Positions 24,643 to 33,700 of a DNA stretch of 64,000 bases are shown here, piece after piece. Both the position numbers and the translations under genes were made by a program. The stretch's first letter is position 1; each line of letters opens with the position of its first letter. The DNA lies in NCBI GenBank assembly GCA_964419225.1, contig CAYQPF010000001.1, positions 62,001 through 126,000 of the forward strand. Direction: 5' to 3'. Origin of the DNA: CAYQPF01 sp964419225. GTDB lineage: Bacteria; Cloacimonadota; Cloacimonadia; Cloacimonadales; CAYQPF01. The notes under the pieces were generated by a model. It saw nothing but the letters and a program-made list of their open reading frames with translations. It was not told the DNA's origin and ran no database searches.

Positions 24643-26184
24643 ATGTACGGGAAAAGCATCTCTTATTCTTTGATCGGGATCAATGCAGAGCAGATAGAAG
24701 TTGAATCAGATATAAAGCCCGGACTTTTCAAGTTCTCCATTGTAGGCTTACCTTCTGATTCTGTTAAAGAAAGTCGGGATCGGGTATCAGCAGCTATAAA
24801 AAATAGCGGATATAAGTTCCATACAAACAATTATACTGTAAATTTAGCTCCTGCTGATGTTCGCAAGGAAGGTGTGGCTCTTGATTTACCTATTGCCATG
24901 GCTATATTGAATGCTTCCAGACAAATTTCCGGGAAGAATTTGGATAGATATGCTCTAATTGGAGAGTTGTCTTTGGATGGGGATTTACGTCCTGTTAAAG
25001 GAATACTACCAGTAGCTTTGGCAGTTAAGAGAGATAAACTGGAGGGATTGATCGTCCCCGAAGATAATGCCAGAGAAGCAGCAGTCGTAGAAGGTTTGAA
25101 AGTATATGGAGTAGCAAATTTGCGGGATGTGATTTCATTTTTGGAAGAAAAGCTTACAATTCATGCCTGTGAGGTTGATAGAACCACAATGTTTTCGGGT
25201 TATGATGAAAACCAGGTAGATATGTTTGATGTTAAGAGTCAGATGCAGGCGAAGAGAGCCTTAGAAATTGCTGCCGCAGGGGGACATAATTTGCTGATGC
25301 TGGGTCCTCCAGGATCTGGTAAGACTATGCTGGCCCGCAGAGTGCCGACAATTTTGCCGGAACTGACATTGGAAGAAGCTTTGGAGACGACCAAAATTCA
25401 TTCAGTTGCAGGAATGATAGCTGGGAAGAGAAACAGTATTGTCTCTTCGAGGCCTTTTCGTTCACCGCATCATACTATAAGTGATGTGGCTTTAATAGGT
25501 GGAGGAGCTTATCCCAAACCGGGGGAAGTTTCTCTTTCACATAATGGTGTTCTTTTTTTAGATGAGTTACCGGAGTTTAAGAAGTCTGTACTAGAAGTAC
25601 TGAGACAACCATTGGAAGATGGAGTTGTGACAATTTCCAGAGCATCACAAAGTCTCATTTTTCCGGCTAAGTTTATGCTGATAGCTTCCATGAATCCGTG
25701 TCCTTGCGGATATTACGGGAGTGAAATCCAGGGGCATACTTGTCAATGTTCTGAAACCCAAATACATAAATATCGTTCCAAAATCTCCGGACCTTTGCTG
25801 GACAGGATTGATTTGCATTTGGAAGTTCCGGCAGTTAAATTCAATGAATTCTCACAGCAACCGAATGGAGAAAAATCTGTTGAGATCAGAGTCAGAATCA
25901 ATAAAGCCAGAAGAATTCAATTGGAAAGATATAAAAAGGACAGCATATATTGTAATTCTCAAATGAACCCTAAGCAGATCAGAACCTACTGTAAATTGAA
26001 GCCGGATTGTCAGGAGATAATGAAGTCTGCGATGCACAATATGGGTTTTTCAGCCAGAGCATATGACAGGATCCTGAAAGTGGCACGAACAATAGCAGAT
26101 TTGGAGGGAGCACCGGATATTTTGATTCATCATATCAGCGAGGCTGTGCAGTACCGGACTTTGGACCGTAAGTACTGGGGGTAG
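24643..26184 (+). CDS. comM: YifB/ComM-family Mg-chelatase-like AAA+ ATPase
   Basis: ATPase of the YifB/ComM family; ComM acts as a branch-migration helicase in natural transformation. The N-terminal Lon-protease-like part (about 20-170) contains IVGLPSDSVKESRDRV and NLAPADVRKEG. Walker A GPPGSGKTML is near residue 223, followed by HSVAG, FRSPHHTISD and Walker B VLFLDELPEF. A cysteine cluster CPCGYYG...CQC and the arginine-finger region LDRIDLHLEVP complete the family pattern. The length of 513 residues is normal. It stands alone with its own promoter and a terminator 120 bases downstream. Confidence 0.94.
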   Translation: MYGKSISYSLIGINAEQIEVESDIKPGLFKFSIVGLPSDSVKESRDRVSAAIKNSGYKFHTNNYTVNLAPADVRKEGVALDLPIAMAILNASRQISGKNLDRYALIGELSLDGDLRPVKGILPVALAVKRDKLEGLIVPEDNAREAAVVEGLKVYGVANLRDVISFLEEKLTIHACEVDRTTMFSGYDENQVDMFDVKSQMQAKRALEIAAAGGHNLLMLGPPGSGKTMLARRVPTILPELTLEEALETTKIHSVAGMIAGKRNSIVSSRPFRSPHHTISDVALIGGGAYPKPGEVSLSHNGVLFLDELPEFKKSVLEVLRQPLEDGVVTISRASQSLIFPAKFMLIASMNPCPCGYYGSEIQGHTCQCSETQIHKYRSKISGPLLDRIDLHLEVPAVKFNEFSQQPNGEKSVEIRVRINKARRIQLERYKKDSIYCNSQMNPKQIRTYCKLKPDCQEIMKSAMHNMGFSARAYDRILKVARTIADLEGAPDILIHHISEAVQYRTLDRKYWG

Positions 26185-26185
26185 T

Positions 26186-26220
26186 TCAGGTGTCAGGTAC
26201 CAGGTGTCTGGTGTCAGTGG
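26186..26220 (+). repeat. Dispersed repeat family B, copy 2
   Basis: TCAGGTGTCAGGTACCAGG-type repeat ending GTGTCAGTGG then GGAAAGGA. It starts directly after the comM-like stop and is followed at once by a family A copy. Confidence 0.8.
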
Positions 26221-26232
26221 GGAAAGGAGAGG

Positions 26233-26270
26233 GACGTTTAATAGAACGTGGATTTACACGAAAAACGCAG
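26233..26270 (+). repeat. Dispersed repeat family A, copy 6
   Basis: GACGTTTAATAGAACGTGGA followed by TTTACACGAAAAACGCAG. It sits between a family B copy and the terminator. Confidence 0.8.
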
Positions 26271-26303
26271 AAAATCAAGAATTTGAAAGATTTTATAAAA
26301 CGA

Positions 26304-26333
26304 AAAGGGCACAATTTCTTGTGCCCTTTCTGC
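26304..26333 (+). terminator. Terminator hairpin after the comM-like gene
   Basis: A perfect 11-bp stem AAAGGGCACAA / TTGTGCCCTTT with loop TTTC, followed only by a short T-rich tail. It lies between convergent genes and may serve both, since an A run precedes the stem. Confidence 0.7.
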
Positions 26334-26451
26334 ATTATTGTTTTGTTATGAGTGACTTGGTCCCTCAATTTAAGTTCGTATCATTTGATTACAGTTTTGA
26401 GATTATCAACACCATAAATATGATATCTGAACCATAAGCTGGACGCTAGTC

Positions 26452-29400
26452 CTACTTCATTAAGATCATCTTCCGGGTGGAAGAGTATTTTCCTGATTTC
26501 ATTTTGTAGAAGTAGATACCGCTGGAAACAGATTTACCAGAAGCATCTCTGCCGTTCCAAACAGCTTTATAATTTCCGGCAGGTTGTTTCTTGTTCACAA
26601 GATTGGTAACCTTTTGACCGGAAATATTATAGATATCGATCACTGTCAATCCGTCATCTTTCTGGGAATATTCAATTGAGGTGGAAGGATTGAAAGGATT
26701 AGGATAATTCAAACCTAATTTAGTATTAAGAACAGCAGGATTATGATCGTTGTTGCCGACAAAAGTAACCGGTGCTGTAGGTTGTGATTCACCGTTAGGT
26801 GCAGTATAAACTGCAGTCAAATAATAAGAATACTCTATATTAACAGCTACTGTTGCATCGGTATAGGTTAACTGAGCAGCAGGTACAGTTGTTAACAGGG
26901 CATTATTACGATAGATCTTGAAACTGGTCAGACTTCTGTTGGTTTCCTTCTTTTGAGTATTACCTCTGACTCCTTCAGGATTAGGAGCATTCCAGGTTAA
27001 AACGGCCTGATTATTCACATTTTGAACAGCCAAGTTGGTTGGAGGATTGAATACTGGAGGGATATTAACGAAGTCATCTGAGTTACGTGCAGTAAAGTAA
27101 TTACCTTCAGCAGTGGAATTACAGATACCTGTAATGTGTTGCTGGTTGATAGGAATATCATTTCCGATATAATCAACACCCGGGAAGGAAGTACGGAAAC
27201 TGCCGGCAGCAGAAGCATCATGAACAGCATATACTGTATTGTTGGCAAAAGTGTCCATCACATCAAAATTAACAGAATTGATCTTGATTAATTCAGCTTC
27301 GTATTGTTCGAAGTTATTATTCATTTCTGCCATAGTAATTACTTGAGGCGTAATCACATTACCTGTTGAAACTGGAGGTCCCGGATTCAAAACAGGTACA
27401 AATTGCAGCATATTGCCTGTTACGACGAGTTTTCCTCTGATGTTAGCGATTGCATCACCGAGGTTGTAGTTTGTTGTAATGATACCATTATTGTCATCAA
27501 TCAGGATTGCAGCGGAAGCATCCTGGATGTATTTCTGGTTTCTGAAGGTTTGTTTGAAAGTTAGAACAGCATTACCTGTGAGGATATAATCCAAGTTTGG
27601 ATTGATTTCCACTGCTCTTAAAGCTGCAATATTGTTCAGATATGCAGGAAGCATAATAGTTTCAGTATTTGAAGGTAAGGATTCACCATCAGGATTAGCA
27701 TAGATTGCTGTAATAAAGTATTGGTAGTATCCGCCGTTTGTTGCTTCTGCATCATGGTAGGTTGTTACCGTGGAAGCCAGGGTAGTTACCAGAATATTGT
27801 TGCGATATACTTTATAACCACTCAAGCTTCTGCTGAGCATAGATTGTTTCTTCAGATTATTTCTGACCATACCTGCAGGAACGGGAGCTTGCCAAGCCAG
27901 ATCAATAAAGTTATTGCCCGGAGTAGCAGTCAGGTTCTGAGGAGGATTGAAATTCGTGGTTGCAGGCTGGAAGTCTGCCAATGTTCTTGGGGTAAGATAG
28001 TTACCATCTGCACGTGAATTACAGATACCTATGATGTGTTGAGCATCTGTAGGAATAGGTGTATTGATATAATTCATATCATAGAAAGTAGTTCTAAGAT
28101 AACCATTTCCAGAAGCGTCATGCATAGGGTATCTGATGCCATTAGCAAAGTTTCCGGTAGAGTCTATGGTTACATTGATGACTCTGACCAATTCAGATTC
28201 ATAATCTTCGAAATTAGTATTTAAATCAGATATTGTAATGATTTGAGGATTGATCACATTACCTGTAGAGGTTGCAGTTCCTGGATCGGTAAGAGGAGTA
28301 AATTCGAGCATACCGCCGAATTCGACAAGCTTACCGCTTAACCCTGTAATACCATCACCGATATTGTAAGCTGAAGTAATTGCACCGGGAAGATCATCGA
28401 TCATGATAGCTGCTGAAGCATCCTGGACAAATTTTTGGTGTCTGTAAGTTTGAGCGAAGGTGAGGATAACTTCGCTATTTAAGTTATAGACTGTATTTGT
28501 GCCGACAGGTTGAGTTCTGAGAGCTGCGATACTGTTCAGATAGACAGGCAGGGCAGCAACGACTGAGTTTGAAGGTGCAGATTCCCCATCGGGGTTAGTA
28601 TAAACAGCAGTAACATAGTAAGTATATGTGTTACCATTAACAACAGTATTATCCTGATAGGTCAATTCGGCAATAGGAGTATCAAACAAAGCGGTTCCGT
28701 TTCTATAAACTTTATATCCGGTCAGACTTCTGGTACTCTTTCTGGCTTGAGCAGGAGCTTGCCAATTGAGAGTAACGACACCGTCTGCAAGAACATAACT
28801 CAGATTTTGTGGTGCCACGAAATCTGTGATTACAGTAAAGTCGGCAATGCTACGAGCTGTAAAGTAATTGCCGTCAACTCTGGAATTGAAAATACCGACA
28901 ACTGTTACAGGTGTTGTATAAACGGGGATACCGATATAATCAACATCATAGAAAGTTGTTCTGAATCTAACGGTATCAGCAGTTCCATTCGTTAATTGAT
29001 AGACAGTACCGTTGGCAAAATTACCGGTTGGATTAACGAAGGACAAGTTTTCAATTTTTACTAATTCGGCTTCGAATTCTTCAAAATTAGTTACAAAATG
29101 ATTGGGAGTGACAATTTGGGGGCTGATAATATTTCCTACGGTAGTAGGAGGACCGGGATTTACTGACGGGACAAATTGAAGCATTCCTCCGAATTCGGAA
29201 AGAGTACCTGTTAAGTTAGTAATACCATCACCCACATTGTAAGGAGTCGCTAAAACACCCGTCATATCATCAACTAAAATACCACCGGTAGCGTCCTGGA
29301 AATATTTTTGATTTCTGAAAGTCTGTTTAAAAGTGAGAACCGCCATACTACTAACTGAATAGATAGTGGTTGTGCCGGGAGTTTGTGTTCTTAATGCAGC

Positions 29401-32097
29401 AAAATTTTCCAATACAACCGGGAAGGTGTAACCAGCAGTAGCGATACCGCTGGGAGCCAATTCCGGGGCAAATGCTCTTGCTTTGACTGTTGTATTCACA
29501 GTAACCAGGAAGGAATCTGCATATACAGTAGATGTTTCCAGCGGTTCAGTTCCATCTAAAGTATAGTAGATGGTTGAGCCAGGGGTTGAGCAGGTAATTT
29601 TAATGTAGATTGGATTCAGATGTGCACCTGGTGCGGGTGAAAAGGCAGGAGTAGCAACTGTGGGAACTCCACCGCCCGGGGTGAAGGTATGAATTCCAAG
29701 ATCTGTAATGAAATCAATGGGATTAACGATCCATTGGGAATCATCTACGTTTGTGCCTGCAGATTCAGCCCAGTTAGTTGTGGGTGAACTTACAGTCGGT
29801 TTTCTGATCAAAGTATGATTTAAAGTAGCATCAGCAACACCGGCAACTCCCCAAGAAGTACCTGGATCTGTGCCCTGAACACCGATCATATCGATCAGTA
29901 CGTCATTATGGAATAAGCCAAGGGCATCATCACCATTGTAGAATGTGACAGTGCTGGTAGTGTCTGCTAAAGCCAGGATTGTGGCATTGGCTGCTGAATT
30001 TGCAATTATATAAACGTCATTATGTGCTAATGTATGATTATAAACAAGAGTTGTCCCCCAGGCACCACCATTAGATCCAAGTTTTACGGAGTATTCGCCC
30101 AGATTAACAGGCTGGCCTGTTCCGTTGAAGATCTCAATTGCTTTATTGTTGCTTGATCCTTCAACATATTCAGAGAAGAATAAGTCTGTAGCATATACAG
30201 GAGGATTAGTCGCAGTGTTTTGGGAATAGATAACCTGATTTCCACCATATACAACATATTGGTCATTTTTTATGGCAATACCGGTAAGTCTGGTTTTATT
30301 AAAAGTAAGATCTGGTAAGCCTATTTGAGTCCAGGATGCTCCGTTATCTGTAGATTTAATCAAAGCCCACACACTTCCATAATTATCTGTACCAGAACTA
30401 TATCCCACAGCATAGAAATTTCCATCAGCATCAGAATTAGTTCCATTTAAATCATCAGTAGCTGATTCGGTGGCTAGAGTCCAGTCAGCTTCATTCATTC
30501 CGCCGTTGGAAGTATAATAGATGATGCCTGTTTTTTGGGTTAGAATACCGTTATTGGCATCTTTGAAATGAATGTCAGTAATATCGTTAGTACCAATAAG
30601 CATTTGAGTCCAGTTAGCACCACCATCATTAGTTTTGAAAAGTTTACCTGAGATAGCTCCGGCTAACCCGTTATTTTGATCAAACCAATGAGCACATAAA
30701 AGATTATTGGCTGATGTTAACCCAACATTTCCCAGGACAGTCCAGGTTAAACCGCCGTCTGTAGTTTTAGCATTTTTATCGCCGACACCCATGACAAAAC
30801 CGTTCATATCGTCGAGGAAGATGATTCTATAGTAGGATTTTGAAGCGGCAACACCAGGAACCTGGAAATTGGTCCATGTTAATCCGCCATCGATTGTATG
30901 ATAAATTTTGCCGGTAGTTTTACCTGTAACAAAACCTTCGAGTTCGTTTTTGAAATAAACGGCATAATATCTGTTGAAGTCACCGGGAATAAAAAGGCGT
31001 GTGAAGGTGTCTCCACCGTCAGTTGTTTTTAGAAGATTTCCTGTGTCCCCACAGAGGTACCAGACTTCATCATTAACTATGCTAGTACTATAGATAAAAT
31101 TGATAGGAATAGTTTGTTCAGTCCAGGATACACCATTATTAACAGATTTTAACAAATTTCCTTTCCAGGCTGAAGATATTAATTCACCATTGGCATTAAA
31201 TTCTATACCTTCGAAGTAGTCACCGAAATTATTGGTAACAATTTCAGTTGTTTGCCAGTTATTGGTAGTTTTGACAATAACGCTGTTCCAGCCCACTGCG
31301 TAACCGACGCTGCCATTCATGGTTACGTCCTGCATTTTGGTTGTAGATCCGGCAACACCGTTCAAACATGTGAAATTAGCACCATCATCTGTGCTGTAGC
31401 CGATAAAGCCTTTGTCGCCCAGGACAACTACCGTAGAACCAAATTGTCTGACACCGTAAAGGTGAGGGTTATTGGTAATTGTGATAGGAACAAGTGTCCA
31501 AGTGGTTCCATAATCAGTTGTGCGGAGCAGTTTGGAAGTGCCTGAAGCATTGTTGCAGGCGACAAAACCAACTCCGGCTTCATTCAGAGATATGGAATAT
31601 AAGGTAGTAATTATAGGTGAAGTTTGAGCTGTCCAGGTGACACCATTATCTGCAGAATAAACAATAACTCCGTTTAACCCGCAAGCCATAATTTTTCCAC
31701 TGGGCAGATATACAACGCTATTGATCCCGTTTGTGTTGGAGAAAAGTGTTTTGACATCCTGGTTGACTGTCCAGGTGGTGCCTCCGTCTGCTGTCATTGC
31801 TAAAGTTGCCTGATCAGCAACGATGATTCCATGATTTGCATCATAGAAATCAACATCATTCAAATCAAAATAAACATTGTTAACTGCATCAAAAGCAGGA
31901 TTGGGTACAAATTGATATGTATTCCCATTATCTGAAGAATGAACAACTGCTCCGGCAGTACCTACTGCCCAAACATGTGATCCCACTAAATCCATATTAT
32001 AGAAATTAGCTGGGAAATCGCACTGTCTTTTCAAATCCCAGGCAGTTAAGCTGGTGAAAAGAGTAATTATTATTAATAAGCATAATAACCGTTTCAT
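26452..32097 (-). CDS. Giant modular secreted protein with C-terminal sorting domain
   Basis: I start at the ATG at 32097 with AGGAGGT (32101-32107 on the complement); an earlier in-frame start at 32160 lacks this site. The 1881-residue protein has a signal peptide (1-20), a Ycf48/BNR-like beta-propeller region (about 20-620) with repeated TDGGxTW motifs, a lamin-tail-like module (about 635-800), a chitobiase/beta-hexosaminidase C-terminal-like domain (about 814-889; STIYYTLDGTEP), three tandem copies of an about 190-residue module each followed by a fibronectin-III-like domain (about 892-1179, 1182-1479, 1482-1777), and a sorting domain with NYPNPFNPSTSIEY and a VSSGIYFYKM end. It is likely surface-displayed or secreted; ligand unknown. 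Its own promoter lies at 32131-32160. Confidence 0.9.
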   Translation of the reverse strand: MKRLLCLLIIITLFTSLTAWDLKRQCDFPANFYNMDLVGSHVWAVGTAGAVVHSSDNGNTYQFVPNPAFDAVNNVYFDLNDVDFYDANHGIIVADQATLAMTADGGTTWTVNQDVKTLFSNTNGINSVVYLPSGKIMACGLNGVIVYSADNGVTWTAQTSPIITTLYSISLNEAGVGFVACNNASGTSKLLRTTDYGTTWTLVPITITNNPHLYGVRQFGSTVVVLGDKGFIGYSTDDGANFTCLNGVAGSTTKMQDVTMNGSVGYAVGWNSVIVKTTNNWQTTEIVTNNFGDYFEGIEFNANGELISSAWKGNLLKSVNNGVSWTEQTIPINFIYSTSIVNDEVWYLCGDTGNLLKTTDGGDTFTRLFIPGDFNRYYAVYFKNELEGFVTGKTTGKIYHTIDGGLTWTNFQVPGVAASKSYYRIIFLDDMNGFVMGVGDKNAKTTDGGLTWTVLGNVGLTSANNLLCAHWFDQNNGLAGAISGKLFKTNDGGANWTQMLIGTNDITDIHFKDANNGILTQKTGIIYYTSNGGMNEADWTLATESATDDLNGTNSDADGNFYAVGYSSGTDNYGSVWALIKSTDNGASWTQIGLPDLTFNKTRLTGIAIKNDQYVVYGGNQVIYSQNTATNPPVYATDLFFSEYVEGSSNNKAIEIFNGTGQPVNLGEYSVKLGSNGGAWGTTLVYNHTLAHNDVYIIANSAANATILALADTTSTVTFYNGDDALGLFHNDVLIDMIGVQGTDPGTSWGVAGVADATLNHTLIRKPTVSSPTTNWAESAGTNVDDSQWIVNPIDFITDLGIHTFTPGGGVPTVATPAFSPAPGAHLNPIYIKITCSTPGSTIYYTLDGTEPLETSTVYADSFLVTVNTTVKARAFAPELAPSGIATAGYTFPVVLENFAALRTQTPGTTTIYSVSSMAVLTFKQTFRNQKYFQDATGGILVDDMTGVLATPYNVGDGITNLTGTLSEFGGMLQFVPSVNPGPPTTVGNIISPQIVTPNHFVTNFEEFEAELVKIENLSFVNPTGNFANGTVYQLTNGTADTVRFRTTFYDVDYIGIPVYTTPVTVVGIFNSRVDGNYFTARSIADFTVITDFVAPQNLSYVLADGVVTLNWQAPAQARKSTRSLTGYKVYRNGTALFDTPIAELTYQDNTVVNGNTYTYYVTAVYTNPDGESAPSNSVVAALPVYLNSIAALRTQPVGTNTVYNLNSEVILTFAQTYRHQKFVQDASAAIMIDDLPGAITSAYNIGDGITGLSGKLVEFGGMLEFTPLTDPGTATSTGNVINPQIITISDLNTNFEDYESELVRVINVTIDSTGNFANGIRYPMHDASGNGYLRTTFYDMNYINTPIPTDAQHIIGICNSRADGNYLTPRTLADFQPATTNFNPPQNLTATPGNNFIDLAWQAPVPAGMVRNNLKKQSMLSRSLSGYKVYRNNILVTTLASTVTTYHDAEATNGGYYQYFITAIYANPDGESLPSNTETIMLPAYLNNIAALRAVEINPNLDYILTGNAVLTFKQTFRNQKYIQDASAAILIDDNNGIITTNYNLGDAIANIRGKLVVTGNMLQFVPVLNPGPPVSTGNVITPQVITMAEMNNNFEQYEAELIKINSVNFDVMDTFANNTVYAVHDASAAGSFRTSFPGVDYIGNDIPINQQHITGICNSTAEGNYFTARNSDDFVNIPPVFNPPTNLAVQNVNNQAVLTWNAPNPEGVRGNTQKKETNRSLTSFKIYRNNALLTTVPAAQLTYTDATVAVNIEYSYYLTAVYTAPNGESQPTAPVTFVGNNDHNPAVLNTKLGLNYPNPFNPSTSIEYSQKDDGLTVIDIYNISGQKVTNLVNKKQPAGNYKAVWNGRDASGKSVSSGIYFYKMKSGKYSSTRKMILMK
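26760..29420 (-). repeat. Three tandem protein-module repeats, about 870-900 bp each
   Basis: Units begin near 29420, 28550 and 27650 (reading on the minus strand). Each encodes an IAALR / TFRNQKY / GNFANG / DGNYFTAR-type module plus a fibronectin-III-like domain with SLTGYKVYRN. They are clear paralogous duplications, diverged at DNA level. Confidence 0.85.
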
Positions 32098-32130
32098 TAT
32101 ACCTCCTATAGAATTAAAATTCCAACAGTT

Positions 32131-32160
32131 TATATAATAAAAGTGCTGATAATTAGTCAA
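32131..32160 (-). promoter_or_regulatory. Promoter of the giant secreted-protein gene
   Basis: Read on the minus strand: TTGACT (32160-32155), an 18-base spacer and TATATA (32136-32131), about 34 bases before the start codon. TATTAT three bases further upstream is an alternative -10. Confidence 0.55.
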
Positions 32161-32295
32161 TTGAAAAATGAAAAAGAGAAAATATTGTGAATTGTGAATG
32201 ATATGAGAAAAATTAGGAGATAATTATTTTTGTTCCTTTTTTTGTTACTTAAGTGCTTTTTTCATTAATCATAATAATAAAAGCGGAAAAAACAC

Positions 32296-32325
32296 TTGCT
32301 CAGTGAATTTGAAAAATGGTATAAT
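32296..32325 (+). promoter_or_regulatory. Candidate promoter of the small-lipoprotein leader
   Basis: TTGCTC (32296-32301), an 18-base spacer and a perfect TATAAT (32320-32325), about 380 bases before the lipoprotein start. If used, it gives an unusually long 5' leader. A 9-codon GTG-start frame (32365-32394) with AAGGAGAG upstream lies in the leader. Confidence 0.45.
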
Positions 32326-32561
32326 TATATGGTAGAATTGAAAATATTTTAAGGAGAGTTTTAAGTGTTGGTTTCCCATTTAGATAAGGTTTAGAGGGAA
32401 ATGCGAGGAAAGAAGTCATTGTTTGAAGATGAGTTAAAACAATAAAATTATTAAGGATTAAAAAAAACACTTGCCAATAAATCCAAGAAAGAAGATTTGG
32501 ATTTAATAAAGATATATAGATGTGGCGAGGTTGAGAAAAAGCATGTTTTTTGCTTCTTGAA

Positions 32562-32661
32562 ATATTTCCTTGACAGGAAATATGAGATGAAGATGTTAGT
32601 ACAAATGAAGTTACTTAATAAAGAAATATGGTAGTTGTCTCAAAGCTTCATATCATATTTC
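32562..32661 (+). promoter_or_regulatory. Leader with mutually exclusive hairpins before the small lipoprotein gene
   Basis: ATATTTCC (32562-32569) pairs with GGAAATAT (32576-32583) around a TTGACA loop. The stretch GAAATATGAGATGAAG (32577-32592) can instead pair with CTTCATATCATATTTC (32646-32661; 15 of 16 positions), just before an A-rich tract and the ribosome site at 32699-32703. The two pairings exclude each other. The rest of the 32161-32700 spacer shows no gene. Regulatory meaning is inference. Confidence 0.45.
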
Positions 32662-32707
32662 AAAAAAAATAATAAGTAAAGATCTGATAAGAAATCTAGG
32701 AGGAAAA

Positions 32708-32899
32708 ATGAGAAAGATCAATTTAAAGAAAATGGCCGTACTTACAATTAGTTTAGTTGCTTTTGTTGCAGCTATCAATTTCACTGGTTGTGCTAAGAAA
32801 ACTGAAGAAGCAGTTCCTGCTGACACAACTATGACAGCTCCTGCTGTTGATACAGCTGCTGTACCAGCTGCTGACACAACTGCAACTCCAGCTCAATAA
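32708..32899 (+). CDS. Small Ala/Thr/Pro-rich lipoprotein
   Basis: A 63-residue protein: basic N-terminus, hydrophobic segment (about 10-23), lipobox FTGC with the cysteine at residue 28, then a low-complexity tail rich in Ala, Thr, Pro, Asp (repeats of VPADTT / VDTAA / VPAADTT). It has an AGGAGG site and a very strong terminator 20 bases after the stop, both features of an abundant structural envelope lipoprotein. Family unknown. It is monocistronic with a long structured leader. Confidence 0.85.
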   Translation: MRKINLKKMAVLTISLVAFVAAINFTGCAKKTEEAVPADTTMTAPAVDTAAVPAADTTATPAQ

Positions 32900-32919
32900 T
32901 ATTGTAGCTAATAATTTCC

Positions 32920-32956
32920 AGACTGTCTGTTCGCCATAACAGACAGTCTTTTTTTA
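32920..32956 (+). terminator. Strong Rho-independent terminator
   Basis: A 12-bp stem AGACTGTCTGTT / AACAGACAGTCT with loop CGCCAT, followed by a run of eight T. Confidence 0.95.
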
Positions 32957-32991
32957 TATCCATAGTATAGCTTAATCATGGGAAAAAGCAA

Positions 32992-33450
32992 ATGAAATTA
33001 GTTATTCAAAGAGTAGAAAAAGCACAAGTTCACATAGACAACAAACTTCACTCAGAAATATCTGCCGGGTTATTGGTATTTTTGGGAATAACTCATACTG
33101 ATTCTAGTCAGGAAATTGATTGGCTGGCCAAAAAACTGGTGGAGTTAAGGATTTTTGCCGATGAAAATGGAAAAATGAATCGTTCAATCCTGGATACACA
33201 GGGTGAGTTATTGATTGTATCTCAGTTTACCCTGTATGCTGATTGTCGCAGAGGAAGAAGACCGGATTTCATTGCTTCAGCACATCCCTTAATAGCCAAT
33301 GACCTGTATCTCAAATTTTTGGAAAAAGTCAGGGAATTTGGACTGGATGTCAAGGAAGGGGTTTTCGGGGCAGACATGAAAATCAGTCTGGTAAATGACG
33401 GGCCTGTAACAATAGTGTTGAGTCAAGAGTCGTTAGTGGTTAATGGTTAA
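32992..33450 (+). CDS. dtd: D-aminoacyl-tRNA deacylase
   Basis: Removes D-amino acids (and glycine from tRNA-Ala) from mischarged tRNA. The two active-site motifs are present: SQFTLYAD (around residues 77-84) and NDGPVT (around 136-141). The N-terminus MKLVIQRVEKAQV is typical. The length of 152 is slightly long; the last residues (SLVVNG) are encoded by a family D repeat that runs into the spacer, so the native end was probably replaced. It is a stand-alone gene between two terminated units. Confidence 0.95.
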   Translation: MKLVIQRVEKAQVHIDNKLHSEISAGLLVFLGITHTDSSQEIDWLAKKLVELRIFADENGKMNRSILDTQGELLIVSQFTLYADCRRGRRPDFIASAHPLIANDLYLKFLEKVREFGLDVKEGVFGADMKISLVNDGPVTIVLSQESLVVNG

Positions 33451-33488
33451 TGGTGAGTGGTTAGTCTTGAGTCTTGAGTCATGAGCCG
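33430..33488 (+). repeat. Dispersed repeat family D, copy 1
   Basis: Degenerate units GTTAATGG and GAGTCTTGAGTC. It begins inside the last codons of dtd. Related sequence follows the genes ending at 35861 and 62064. Downstream (33522-33551) there is a possible TTGATA-N18-TATATA promoter for the next gene. Confidence 0.65.
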
Positions 33489-33700
33489 ATTGACGGATGC
33501 CGGGTATAGTAAATTCTGAGATTGATATATAAACGATATAGGAACTATATAAATATTATTTTAGAGCAGGATACAGGAAGTAGCACACACATAGATAACG
33601 CATTATAATACATACAAATAGCGAATAGGAAAAATAGATAAAAATGAAATGGCACAAGATATGCATTTATAAAAGAAAATGAATATTTAGTGGAGATATT

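Noticed and set aside
26204..26437. A 77-codon open frame after the comM-like gene.
   Set aside because: It consists of families B and A repeat plus the terminator hairpin; no homology expected.
32721..32877. Antisense frame opposite the small lipoprotein gene.
   Set aside because: A shadow of a low-complexity coding region; the + strand has signal, lipobox, ribosome site and terminator.
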